Assembly: GCA_903873545.1 (NCBI GenBank)
Contig: CAIQPA010000655.1
Coordinates: forward strand, 1 to 13,649
Direction of reading: 5' to 3'
Length of the DNA stretch: 13,649 bases
From: an uncultured delta proteobacterium
GTDB taxonomy: Bacteria > Myxococcota_A > Bradymonadia > REDH01
Part shown: in pieces, positions 5,778-13,595 of the stretch
How positions within the stretch are numbered: the stretch's first letter is position 1
Layout: each line of letters begins with the position of its first letter
Notes under the pieces: generated by a model
Database searches by the model: none
The model's input: the letters and a program-made list of their open reading frames with translations, nothing else
What the model was told of the DNA's origin: nothing
Made by a program: the position numbers and the translations under genes

Positions 5778-5897
5778 ATGTCTGTCGCAATCGTCATACC
5801 GACCTACAACCGCATCGACACGCTCCGCAGGTTGCTGCCCGGCTACCTGCGCCAGCCGGGGCCTTGCTGCGTTGTGCCTCATGAGTGGCCCAGGTAG
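5778..5897 (+). pseudogene. 5' remnant of a family 2 glycosyltransferase gene
   Basis: ATG 5778 opens 39 codons that begin MSVAIVIPTYNRIDTLRR, the unmistakable first strand and nucleotide-binding start of GT2 glycosyltransferases (IPTYNR), followed by LLPGYLRQ. In intact enzymes a VVDDGS stretch follows; here the sequence turns into an unrelated PGPCCVVPHEWPR and stops at TAG 5895-5897. The ribosome site (GTGGAG, 5 bases upstream) is intact. About 26-30 residues of GT2 are left, so no enzyme can be made. The stop is followed, in the same frame, by one codon and the GTG start of the kinase gene. This looks like a deletion or recombination junction that replaced the rest of the glycosyltransferase with the kinase gene. 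The short frame may still be translated and feed ribosomes to the kinase. Confidence 0.75.
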
Positions 5898-5900
5898 CCT

Positions 5901-8900
5901 GTGAAGCCTAGGCTGCAACTCGGGCCCTTCGTGGTTGGTGACCGCATCGGCGCGGGCGCCATGGGCGAGGTCTACGCGGGCCGTCATGTGGCGGAAGAGC
6001 GTGATGTCGCCATCAAGGTCATTACCCGCGATGCCGCTGCGCGCCCCCGCTTCCAGGAAGAGTTCCGACGTGAGGTCCGAGCCATGGCCCGGCTCGACCA
6101 CCCCAACATCGTCCAGATTTACGACCTCGGTACCATCTCAGAAGAGTTGGCGGAGCGCTCGTCTGGAAGGTTCGTCGCGGGCAGCCCCTACTTCGTCATG
6201 GAGTTGGGCTCCAACTCGCTGCTCGGCGTCCGCTTTCCCCTGCCCTGGCGCAGGCTCGCCACGCTGCTCGGGGAGCTGCTCGCCGCCGTCGGACATGCCC
6301 ATGCGCGGGGTGTGCTGCATCGCGACATCAAGCCAGCGAATCTCCTCCGCGTAACGACCCCCGAGGGGCAGTCGCTGCGGCTGAGCGACTTCGGGATTGC
6401 CTGGGCCGCGGACCGCGACGGCGGGGGCGTGGCAGAGCGTGCGGAGGGCATGGTCGGAACCCCAATCTACATGGCCCCCGAGCAGTTCGACGCCAGCTGG
6501 CGCGACCACGGCCCCTTCACCGACCTCTACGAGATTGGCATCGTTGCCTACGAGATGGCGATGGGTGCGCCGCCATTCCGGGCCAACGCGACAGCAGGCT
6601 GGGCCCAGCACCACCGCTCCACCCCGTTGCCCCGCCTCGAAGCGCTCGGCGAAGACTATCCGAGCGGATTTGCGGAGTGGATCAGGACCATGGCTGCCAA
6701 GTCGCCAGCCGACCGCTTCCAGAACGCCGCCGATGCGGCCGCAGCGCTCCTTGCGCTCGACCGGCTCACGATGGAGACGGCAGCGACCGATGCGGCGCGG
6801 TCTGTGGCTCCCGATACGGGCGCGGCCTGGCTCGCGCAGCAGCGGAGCGGCTCCGACCGTGCCGCGACGGCGAGCGTAAGCCTCCCGCTCGTGCGCACCG
6901 CCGTGCCGGCCTCCGCTCGCACCATCGGCATCGATGCGCTTGAACCCGCGAGGCCGGCGCTCCTGACCGGTGTCGGCGCGGCCATCGCGGCCATCCGTCA
7001 GCCACGGCTCAGCGGCCGAGCCGCGGAACGACGGCTTCTCGCCGATGCCCTGCAGCGCATCCTCGCTGGCGGAGGCGTGGAGATCTTCGCGCTTGAGGGT
7101 GCGGCAGGGGTAGGCAAATCGCGACTCGCCGAGTGGCTCTGCGAGCATGCCGCGGAGTTCGGCTTGGCGGCGCCATTGCGCGCCGACCACGACCGCCTCG
7201 GAGCCCCGTGGAACCGCCTCGGACGGATGATGTCGGACGCCTATCGGTGCGACCGTCTCAAGCGGGCGGAGCTCCTCGCACGCACCGAACGACTGCTCGT
7301 CGCCGAGGGCGTCTCGGACCCCACCGAGTGGCGCGCGGCGGCAGAGCTGATGGCGGAGGGTCAGGCCGACGCCTCTCCCACCGGCGACCTGCCGCTCATC
7401 ACCTTCGCGGGAAGCGAAGAGCGCTTCATTGTCTTCGGCCGTTTCCTGCTCCGACGCAGCCAGCAGCGGCCGGTGATCGTCTGGCTCGACGACGCACACG
7501 ATGGCCTCAATGCGCTGCAGTTCGCCGACTTCTTCCGAGCCGCCCACCCAACAGCAGCGGTCCTCTTCCTGCTGACGATCCGCGAAGACCTCCTCCCTCT
7601 CCACGAGGCAGAGCAGGAGGTGGCAGACAGGCTCGTGCCGCCGGGGAGTCCGAACCGCTGCAACCTCGGTCCGCTCTCGCAGGAAGACCAGCGCGAGATG
7701 CTTGAACGCAATGTAGGCCTCTCCGTTGCGCTCGCCACGGCCGTCATGCAGCGCACAGCCGGCAACCCGCTCTTCGCGATGCAGCTGCTTGGTGCCTGGG
7801 TACAGCGCGACGAACTCTCCCCTTCGCGTGATGGGCTCATCTTGAGCGAAGGCGCTGGGCTCGCACTGCCGAACAACCTCCATGCGCTGTGGGACGAGCG
7901 CCTCTCCCGTTGCCTACGCCCCTTTGCCCCCGAGCGGGCCCACTTTCTCTGCCTTGCGGCGATGCTCGGCCACGCAATCGAGCACCGGATGCTCGATGCA
8001 CTCTGCCAGCAGTGCGACCTTGTCTATGACAGAGAGGTGCTCGATGCGCTGCTCGCCTCCGGCCTTTTGCGCCAGAGCGATGGCCTGCTCTCCTTCTCGC
8101 ACCCGCTCCTGCGCGACCGGCTCGAGCTTGCGGCACGCTCCCATCCGCAATGGCAAGCCTGGAGCCGAGCCTGTGCGAGCGTGACGCAGAGCCACTTCAA
8201 CGGGCGGGCCTACGCGACGCTGGCGCGCGCGGCGCAGTTCCTTGCCCAGGCAGGCTGCCATGATGAGGCCATCGCGCGCTACGCGGAGGCTGCGGACGAT
8301 GCGCTTTCGACGGGCGAGACCCTTGTCGTACCGGAACTCCTCCGAGAGCGCGCCAGGCTGCTCCGTGAGGCTGGGGTGCCGGACGACGACCCCAGATTGG
8401 CAGAAGAGATGCTCATCCGCGCCGATGCCTTCCGTATCCAGTGGGACTTCCACAGCGCCGCGGAGTGGGCGGAGCGGGGCCTGCAGGCCACCTCGATGCC
8501 CGACGCCGCCCACCTGCGCGGACGGGCGCTGCTGCTCATGTCTCATGTGCAGCGCCAGCTCGGCGATACAGCGGCTGCCTCGCAGTATGCGCAGCAGGCG
8601 CTGCGTGCCTGTCAGCGCGCCGGCGACCGCCCGCGCACGGCCCGCTGCTTCCTGGCCATCGCCATCTTCCACCGCATGCGCGGCGCCATCGCGGAGGCGC
8701 TCGGCAACTACGAGCGGGCCCGCGCCATCTTCCTCGATCTCGGCGACCAAGCCGGTGTCGCTCGATGCCTCCTCGGACTCGGCCATCTCCACCGAGCGCA
8801 GCGTAACTTCCGGCGCTCCGAAGAGACCTACACCGAGGCGATGGCTACCTTCCGCGACCTCGGCATTCGCAATGAACTTGCCCAGTGCTACAATGGCCTC

Positions 8901-9401
8901 GCAGAGGTGGCGCGCTATCGTGGCGACTACGAACTCGCGCGTCAGCACTACCTCGAAGCGCTCGAGATCCAGACCAGCATCGGCGTGAAGAGCCTTGTGC
9001 TGACCCGCATCAACCTCGCCATGACCTCCATCCTTCAGGAGGAGTTCGACAGCGCCCGCGAGGTGCTCGAAACGCTCGAGAAGCAGGTGCAGGCGCAGGG
9101 CCAGTTCGCCTTCCTCATCTTCATCTACGCTGCGCTCCTTCCCTGCCTCGCGCAGCACGGCGACCGCATCGGGTGGCAGCACTATCTCCACCTGCTGCAG
9201 GAGTCGCTGCGGACGTCGCACCAGGTGGATGCCGACCTCGCCACCTTTGCAGCGCTCGCTGGAGAGCTGCAAGTTGCTGCGGGACGCATCGACGAGGCCG
9301 TTGTGGCGCTCGACATCGCCGCGCGTCAGTGGGAGTCGCTGGAGGACTGGCCGGCCTCCGACAGGCTCCGGCTCCGCATCTCCGAGGTGAGCAGGCGTTA
9401 G
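5901..9401 (+). CDS. Ser/Thr protein kinase fused to an AAA/NTPase domain and TPR repeats
   Basis: A 1166-residue protein. The kinase domain is at about 10-288 and looks active: glycine loop GAGAMG (17-22), Lys39, Glu58 region, HRDIKPANLL (140-149, catalytic Asp142), DFG (163-165), then GTPIYMAPE in the activation loop. After a linker an STAND-like NTPase domain (about 375-650) has Walker A GAAGVGKS (400-407) and Walker B VIVWLDDAH (525-533). From about 780 to the end are helical repeats of TPR type, clearest around DRPRTARCFLAIAIFHRMRG, NFRRSEETYTEA and YELARQHYLEALEIQTSIG. No membrane helix and no DNA-binding output domain are visible. This architecture is frequent in myxobacteria; partners are unknown. 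The start is GTG 5901 with AGG at 5892-5894, limited by an in-frame TAG at 5895-5897. The stop overlaps that of the convergent AIM24 gene. Confidence 0.93.
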   Translation: MKPRLQLGPFVVGDRIGAGAMGEVYAGRHVAEERDVAIKVITRDAAARPRFQEEFRREVRAMARLDHPNIVQIYDLGTISEELAERSSGRFVAGSPYFVMELGSNSLLGVRFPLPWRRLATLLGELLAAVGHAHARGVLHRDIKPANLLRVTTPEGQSLRLSDFGIAWAADRDGGGVAERAEGMVGTPIYMAPEQFDASWRDHGPFTDLYEIGIVAYEMAMGAPPFRANATAGWAQHHRSTPLPRLEALGEDYPSGFAEWIRTMAAKSPADRFQNAADAAAALLALDRLTMETAATDAARSVAPDTGAAWLAQQRSGSDRAATASVSLPLVRTAVPASARTIGIDALEPARPALLTGVGAAIAAIRQPRLSGRAAERRLLADALQRILAGGGVEIFALEGAAGVGKSRLAEWLCEHAAEFGLAAPLRADHDRLGAPWNRLGRMMSDAYRCDRLKRAELLARTERLLVAEGVSDPTEWRAAAELMAEGQADASPTGDLPLITFAGSEERFIVFGRFLLRRSQQRPVIVWLDDAHDGLNALQFADFFRAAHPTAAVLFLLTIREDLLPLHEAEQEVADRLVPPGSPNRCNLGPLSQEDQREMLERNVGLSVALATAVMQRTAGNPLFAMQLLGAWVQRDELSPSRDGLILSEGAGLALPNNLHALWDERLSRCLRPFAPERAHFLCLAAMLGHAIEHRMLDALCQQCDLVYDREVLDALLASGLLRQSDGLLSFSHPLLRDRLELAARSHPQWQAWSRACASVTQSHFNGRAYATLARAAQFLAQAGCHDEAIARYAEAADDALSTGETLVVPELLRERARLLREAGVPDDDPRLAEEMLIRADAFRIQWDFHSAAEWAERGLQATSMPDAAHLRGRALLLMSHVQRQLGDTAAASQYAQQALRACQRAGDRPRTARCFLAIAIFHRMRGAIAEALGNYERARAIFLDLGDQAGVARCLLGLGHLHRAQRNFRRSEETYTEAMATFRDLGIRNELAQCYNGLAEVARYRGDYELARQHYLEALEIQTSIGVKSLVLTRINLAMTSILQEEFDSAREVLETLEKQVQAQGQFAFLIFIYAALLPCLAQHGDRIGWQHYLHLLQESLRTSHQVDADLATFAALAGELQVAAGRIDEAVVALDIAARQWESLEDWPASDRLRLRISEVSRR

Positions 9402-10117
9402 TCGTCGTTCGAGCGCTGCTTGACGGGCCGATAGGGATGAACCCAGCTCAGATAGCTTCCGAGCTGGCGCGCCTGGATCCAGACCCGTCCGCGGCCCGAG
9501 AATTCGCAGACGATTGCTTCGCCGCCCATGAAGAAGGTCTTGAGCTTCGAGAAGAGGCCTGCGCGCGCGGTCGGCAGACTGCGGATCTGATAGTTCACGG
9601 TGTCTTCAAAGGCGACGATGAAGCCTGTGTCGACGATGAGTCCATCGCCGGCAACATCGAGAGGGATGATCGCCCCGAAGCTGTTGAAGAAGAGGTCGCC
9701 GCGGCCGCTCGCCTTGAGCATCACCAGCCCCTGCCCGCTGAAGAAGCCGCGTGCACCCTGCCAGCTGGCCGAGACCTCGACGCCTTCGCCATGCGCGAGG
9801 AAGGCACCGCGCTGCACCAGCACCGTTCCGGAGCCATCAAGCCGCAGATGTTGGATGTCGCCGAGCGAGGGCGGCGCGAAGGTGACCTCGCCGGACTCGG
9901 TCGCAGCGTAGGTGGACATGATGAGGCTCTCGCCACCGAACGCCCGCCCGATCGTTGCGCCGATGCCGCCGCGGAGGCCGGCGCTCAGCTTCACGCCGGA
10001 GGTCATCGTCACCATCGCGCCAGGCTCTGCAAAGACCTTCTGGCCAGGCTCCAACGCCACGCGAAGCAGCGGAAAATCGGGGCGCTCATCGATGCGCGAA
10101 ACAAGTAGATTCGACAT
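9398..10117 (-). CDS. AIM24 family protein (TIGR00266/DUF124 type), copy 3 of operon
   Basis: A 239-residue protein of the AIM24 fold (double beta-sheet, glycine-rich). It carries the motifs shared with its two neighbours: EPGAMVTM (31-38), FGGESL (60-65), a GSGTVLVQRGAFLA strand, DTGFIVAFED and GRGRVWIQ near the end. Bacterial AIM24 proteins are of unknown function; the yeast member is a mitochondrial inner-membrane protein that affects respiratory-complex and MICOS stability. No signal peptide or membrane helix is visible. GGAG lies 7 bases before the ATG. It is the last gene of the operon, 20 bases after the second AIM24 gene, and its C-terminal tail is longest (basic, ending RSNDD). TAA 9400-9398 overlaps the kinase TAG, so no terminator fits between the two genes. 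Confidence 0.9.
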   Translation of the reverse strand: MSNLLVSRIDERPDFPLLRVALEPGQKVFAEPGAMVTMTSGVKLSAGLRGGIGATIGRAFGGESLIMSTYAATESGEVTFAPPSLGDIQHLRLDGSGTVLVQRGAFLAHGEGVEVSASWQGARGFFSGQGLVMLKASGRGDLFFNSFGAIIPLDVAGDGLIVDTGFIVAFEDTVNYQIRSLPTARAGLFSKLKTFFMGGEAIVCEFSGRGRVWIQARQLGSYLSWVHPYRPVKQRSNDD

Positions 10118-10137
10118 GGTTGTTCTCCGAAGCCCGA

Positions 10138-10818
10138 TCAGTCGCGAGGAAGCAAGAGGGGGCCGACGGTGCGGCCGAATGCGTCGGGCTGGTGCGACTG
10201 CACCCAGATGCGGCCACGGCCATTGAACCGGCAGACGAGACCCTCACCGCCGAGGAAGCTACCGATGAAGCTGGTCGAGGCCTTCGTCATCTGAAAGGAG
10301 AGCGTCTCTTCGAAGGCGACGATGTGGCCGGTATCGACCACATAGGAGCCGTCAACGTCGACCGGGTAGATGGCCCCGAAGCTGTTGAAGAGCAGGTCGC
10401 CCGTGCCGGTGCACTTTACCCAGAACATCGACTCGCCGCTGAAGAGGGCGTTGCCGATCCCTGCGAAGGTGGTGTCGATTTCGATGCCGGCGCTCGAGGC
10501 GAGCCAGCTGCTCCCCTGCACCACCACTGAACCGCCGCGGAGGGCATGGTGGTAGACGTCGGCGAGCTGTGACGGGGCGAGGTAGACTTCGCCACCCGCT
10601 ACCCTGCTCGTGAAGTGGTTGAGGAAGAAGTTCTCGCCCGAGAATACGCGACGGATGCCGGCCATCATGCCGCCGCCGCGGCTCTTGGATGTTGTCTCCA
10701 CAACGACCTGCGGCGACATCGCGACCATCGCGCCTACCTCGCAGGTCACCGATTCACCGGCGCCCAGCGTAACCTTTGCGACGGTCGAAGCCGTCCTGCA
10801 CAACAATTCAATCTGCAT
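10138..10818 (-). CDS. AIM24 family protein, copy 2 of operon
   Basis: A 226-residue AIM24 protein with the same motif order as its neighbours but clearly diverged: EVGAMVAM (27-34), FSGENFF in place of FGGESL, GSVVVQGSSWLA, FNSFGAIYPVDV, DTGHIVAFEE and GRGRIWVQ. FNSFGAI followed by a P-x-DV strand is shared with copy 3 (FNSFGAIIPLDV) more closely than with copy 1 (IGGYGAIVEREL). It lacks membrane segments or a signal peptide. A strong AGGAGG stands 5 bases before the ATG, the best ribosome site in the operon. Spacing is 24 bases from copy 1 upstream and 20 bases to copy 3 downstream, so the genes are almost certainly co-transcribed. Function unknown; assembly with its paralogues is a guess. 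Confidence 0.9.
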   Translation of the reverse strand: MQIELLCRTASTVAKVTLGAGESVTCEVGAMVAMSPQVVVETTSKSRGGGMMAGIRRVFSGENFFLNHFTSRVAGGEVYLAPSQLADVYHHALRGGSVVVQGSSWLASSAGIEIDTTFAGIGNALFSGESMFWVKCTGTGDLLFNSFGAIYPVDVDGSYVVDTGHIVAFEETLSFQMTKASTSFIGSFLGGEGLVCRFNGRGRIWVQSHQPDAFGRTVGPLLLPRD

Positions 10819-10842
10819 GCTCCCTCCTGCGGGACGGGCGAC

Positions 10843-11502
10843 TTAAAAGAGGAAGCGGTTGGTCCAGGTCGCGAGGCCATCGAGGCTTCGCGTCTGAAGG
10901 TAGACGCGGCCCGGGCCGCGCGCCCGCATCACCAGCCCTTCCTTGCTCAGAAAGGAGGAGACGAGGCCGCCGGCAAGACCACCCGAAAGCGAGACCGTGG
11001 TCTCGTAGGCGATGAGGTGGCCCGAATCGATGGTCAGCTCCGAGGTCAGCTCGCGCTCCACGATCGCGCCGTAGCCGCCAATCCAGACGGTGCCATGCCC
11101 GCCGACCTTGAGCCGGAAGAAACCCTCGCCGCCGAAGATGGAGGCGAAGCCGGCGAAGCCCACGCCCATCGTCACGCCGGGTGTGCAGGCCACAAACGCG
11201 CCGCTCTCCAGGAACATCTCCGTGCCGTTGAGCGCGATGGCTACCATGTCGCCGGGCGTCGACTGCGTCAGCATGACCTCTGCGGTTCCCGAGGTCGACG
11301 AGACCTCGTTCACGAACAGGCTCTCGCCGCCGAAAAACTTGCGGATGAGGGCCGTAAAGAAGCCCCCGTTCCAGGTCGCTTGAAGGTTGGTGTTCGAGGT
11401 CATGGAGGCCATTGCCCCCGACTCTGCGATGATGACCTCCCCCGGCGATAGCTTCGCCCGTAGGTGAGCAAAGGCGGGGCGGTTACAGACTTCTACTTCC
11501 AT
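10843..11502 (-). CDS. AIM24 family protein, copy 1 of operon
   Basis: A 219-residue AIM24 protein, first of the three copies after the peptidase gene. The motifs are ESGAMASM (27-34), FGGESLFVNEV, GTEMFLESGAFVA, FGGEGFF, DSGHLIAYE and a final GPGRVYLQ. It is the most diverged of the three in the central strand and ends shortly after the last motif (TNRFLF). GGAG is 6 bases before the ATG, 36 bases downstream of the peptidase stop. There is no signal peptide. Three adjacent copies in one operon suggest ancient tandem duplication followed by specialisation, perhaps into a hetero-oligomer. The bacterial function is unknown. Confidence 0.9.
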   Translation of the reverse strand: MEVEVCNRPAFAHLRAKLSPGEVIIAESGAMASMTSNTNLQATWNGGFFTALIRKFFGGESLFVNEVSSTSGTAEVMLTQSTPGDMVAIALNGTEMFLESGAFVACTPGVTMGVGFAGFASIFGGEGFFRLKVGGHGTVWIGGYGAIVERELTSELTIDSGHLIAYETTVSLSGGLAGGLVSSFLSKEGLVMRARGPGRVYLQTRSLDGLATWTNRFLF

Positions 11503-11538
11503 GTCTCACTCCGAAGGGAGATGGTCGATGCGCAAAGA

Positions 11539-12669
11539 CTAGTCACCCTTCACCGCGGCCTTGGCCTCGGCGAAACTGTTTTTGAGCACAGCCGCTTTGC
11601 CACGCTCCGCCAACGGAAGCAACGCCTGCAATGCAGCGATGCGACTGTCGTGGTCCGGGTGGGTGGAGATCCACTCCAGCCCTTTGGGGATTTCGGAGGA
11701 ATCGAGCGACTTCAGCTTCGCAAAGAAGGCCGGCATCGCCGCTGGGTCGAACCCCGCCTTGGCCAGCAGCTTTAGCCCCGCTGCATCGGCCTCGGACTCG
11801 TGGTCACGGCTGTAGTTGGTGATGACAGCCAGCGTCGCGCCCTGCGCCAGGATGGCAATGATGCCCGAGACATCGCCGAGGAGAAGCTGCAGGCCGGCGA
11901 TTACACCGAGCGAGCGGGCCATATGGCGCAGGCCGTGCCGCCCCGTCACATGGGAGATCTCATGTGCCAGCACCGCTGCGACCATGTCTGCGCTGTCGGC
12001 CCGTTTGAGCAGCCCCGAGAGCAGCGCCATGCGGCCACCCGGCAGTGCGAAGGCGTTCACCTGCGGGTTCTCCACCACCGTGATCTTGAAGGCATACTCC
12101 CGGTCCTCCGGCGGCAGCGCAGCCACCAGCTTGTCGACCACCTCCTGCGCGAAGGCGGCGGCTCGCGGGTCGTCCACCGTGGGACCCGTCCGGCTGATCT
12201 CCATCGCTGCAAGGTCGCCAAGCTGGGTATCGACCGACTTCGGCAGCGACGCCACCGCGCTGTCCACCCCGGCGCGGAGGCCGAGCGGGATCAACCAGGC
12301 GAGGCCGGCCAGCACCACCGCCGCGACAAGCCAAAGCCCGCGCCCACGGCGGCGGTCTCGGTTGATGCCGGAAAGCACTGCCTCATGAGCCGCTTCGACG
12401 GTTGTGCCGCCACGCTCTCGAACGGCCTCAAGGAAGCCCTTGGCCTCCGAGAAGATGACCCGTCCGTCGGCCGCGCCCCGCAGAAACACCACGCGACCGG
12501 AATGACCGCCGAGCTCGATCCGAAGCCCCGCGTAGGGCAGCTCAAACGAGGCGCCCGAAGCGATGCGGGCCTCCACACAACCGGAGCGGAAACGGATGCT
12601 TGCGGCCGCCCTTCCGCCCTCCAAGGCGGGGTCGAAGAGACCCCCGTCAAACTGCTCCCACTCTCCCAT
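11539..12669 (-). CDS. membrane-anchored M48 family zinc metallopeptidase (OMA1/YcaL-like)
   Basis: A 376-residue protein. Residues 1-105 form a small N-terminal beta-rich domain (ending in EAVLSGINRDRRRGRG), then one membrane helix at about 112-131. The peptidase domain has HEISH at 236-240 (zinc ligands His236, His240, catalytic Glu237) and HESEADAAG at 290-298, where Glu291 is the likely third ligand. AFALPGGRMALLSGLL is the usual M48 stretch before the active site. A further hydrophobic part, 254-282, may dip into the membrane. The layout matches M48 soluble-domain peptidases that clear damaged membrane or envelope proteins (OMA1, YcaL, BepA relatives). GAGGG lies 7 bases before ATG 12667-12669. 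It heads a four-gene operon with three AIM24 genes, so shared membrane quality control is a reasonable inference. Confidence 0.93.
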   Translation of the reverse strand: MGEWEQFDGGLFDPALEGGRAAASIRFRSGCVEARIASGASFELPYAGLRIELGGHSGRVVFLRGAADGRVIFSEAKGFLEAVRERGGTTVEAAHEAVLSGINRDRRRGRGLWLVAAVVLAGLAWLIPLGLRAGVDSAVASLPKSVDTQLGDLAAMEISRTGPTVDDPRAAAFAQEVVDKLVAALPPEDREYAFKITVVENPQVNAFALPGGRMALLSGLLKRADSADMVAAVLAHEISHVTGRHGLRHMARSLGVIAGLQLLLGDVSGIIAILAQGATLAVITNYSRDHESEADAAGLKLLAKAGFDPAAMPAFFAKLKSLDSSEIPKGLEWISTHPDHDSRIAALQALLPLAERGKAAVLKNSFAEAKAAVKGD

Positions 12670-12762
12670 CGCCAGCCCTCGATTCCATTGTCCGATCGCG
12701 CCGAACCTCTGCTACTTCTCACAGCCGAACGCAACCACGCCGACACCACCCCCGCCGAACCC

Positions 12763-13203
12763 ATGCTCCATTCCCCCAAGGTCCAACCCTCCCTCCTCTT
12801 CCTCTGCGTCGCCAACTCGGCCCGCTCCCAGATGGCAGAGGGGCTCGCGCGCCAGCTCCTCCCACAGGCCCGCGTCCAGTCTGCCGGCTCCGCGCCAACG
12901 CATGTCAATCCACTCGCCATCGAGGCCATGGCGGAGCTCGGGTTCTCGCTCACTGACCAGGCCTCCAAGTCGGTCAACGAGATCGACCCTGCCACCGTAG
13001 ACCTCGTCATCACCCTCTGCGCCGAAGAGGTCTGCCCCCTCTTCCTCGGCGAGGCGGAGCGCCTCCACTGGCCGCTCCAGGACCCCGACCGCAAACACGA
13101 GGCGCTGACCCACGAAGAGAGACTCTCCCACTTCCGCGTGGCGCGGAACGAGATCCGTGGCCGCATCGAAGCGCTCGCGGCGGAACGGGGCTTGCGGGCC
13201 TGA
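12763..13203 (+). CDS. arsC: arsenate reductase, low-molecular-weight phosphatase type
   Basis: A 146-residue protein that reduces As(V) to As(III) using a thiol cascade. The phosphatase loop CVANSARS (15-22) has nucleophile Cys15 and Arg21 (CX5R). Two further cysteines, Cys86 and Cys91 in LCAEEVC, are placed for the disulfide relay, and HWPLQDP (102-108) holds the general acid Asp107. Length is normal for the family. With both extra cysteines it belongs to the thiol-coupled ArsC group rather than to tyrosine phosphatases. ATG 12763 is the first ATG consistent with the family start, but it has no Shine-Dalgarno, so the mRNA could be leaderless or weakly translated. No arsR, arsB or acr3 gene is in view. 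It diverges from the M48 gene across 93 bases. Confidence 0.9.
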   Translation: MLHSPKVQPSLLFLCVANSARSQMAEGLARQLLPQARVQSAGSAPTHVNPLAIEAMAELGFSLTDQASKSVNEIDPATVDLVITLCAEEVCPLFLGEAERLHWPLQDPDRKHEALTHEERLSHFRVARNEIRGRIEALAAERGLRA

Positions 13204-13246
13204 AGATTCACTCCTCGCTAGCGCCGAACTTGAGTAGGATCTCGCA

Positions 13247-13264
13247 AGCGCCTTCGCTGGCGCT
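13247..13264. repeat. hairpin between arsC and the small membrane-protein gene
   Basis: AGCGCC (13247-13252) and GGCGCT (13259-13264) form a perfect 6-bp stem with a TTCGCT loop, 43 bases after the arsC stop. No U-run follows, so it is not a classical terminator. The 101-base gap otherwise shows no convincing promoter hexamers. Confidence 0.35.
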
Positions 13265-13294
13265 ACTGCGATGCTGTCGCGACTGACCCAATCC

Positions 13295-13299
13295 GGAGG
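13295..13299 (+). promoter_or_regulatory. strong ribosome binding site that fixes a TTG start
   Basis: GGAGG lies 5 bases before TTG 13305-13307. This spacing favours the TTG over the first in-frame ATG at 13338, which has no such site nearby. Confidence 0.75.
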
Positions 13300-13304
13300 G
13301 AGCT

Positions 13305-13577
13305 TTGTCTGAACCGATTCATCCGAGCGCATCGAGCATGTCTCCGGTCATGGCTGCCATCCTCTCGATTGTGTTGTGCTGTTTGCCTGGTCTGCCGCAG
13401 TTCATGCTCGGCCAGTACTTCAAGGGTGCGGTCCTCTTCGTTCTCTTCGGTGCATTCAGTTTCGCCTCAGGTTTTGTTTCGACCCCGGTCATCATGATTC
13501 TTCTCGCCATGGACGCCTACGCCATCGCCTCCAAGCTCCAGCAGGGGCGCTCGGTCGGCCAGTGGGAGTTCTTCTAG
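13305..13577 (+). CDS. small TM2-like membrane protein
   Basis: A 90-residue protein with two hydrophobic parts, about 13-30 and 41-72. The turn between them reads LPQFMLGQYFKG (29-40), close to the turn of TM2-domain proteins (glycine, aromatic, LGxxxxG). The tail DAYAIASKLQQG then VGQWEFF (84-90) resembles other small two-helix proteins I have seen annotated as hypothetical or TM2-like; the function is unknown. It begins at TTG 13305, decided by the upstream GGAGG; an ATG start at 13338 would remove 11 residues and the whole polar N-terminus. It is followed 18 bases later by another rightward start, so the two are probably co-transcribed. Relation to arsC upstream is unclear. Confidence 0.7.
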   Translation: MSEPIHPSASSMSPVMAAILSIVLCCLPGLPQFMLGQYFKGAVLFVLFGAFSFASGFVSTPVIMILLAMDAYAIASKLQQGRSVGQWEFF

Positions 13578-13595
13578 CGCCGCCTTCCGGAGCCC

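Noticed and set aside
5778..5897. Reading the short GT2-like frame as a functional small protein
   Set aside because: The sequence matches only the first strand of a glycosyltransferase and lacks every catalytic residue after it, so a gene remnant is the better call.
6138..7883. 581-codon minus-strand frame opposite the kinase gene (and a similar one at 7914-9272)
   Set aside because: Both lie antisense to the kinase-NTPase-TPR gene, whose catalytic motifs are intact; the frames follow from its codon bias.
11800..12762. Plus-strand frame that extends arsC upstream by 321 codons
   Set aside because: It is antisense to the M48 peptidase gene and shows no domain; the ArsC family starts at about ATG 12763.
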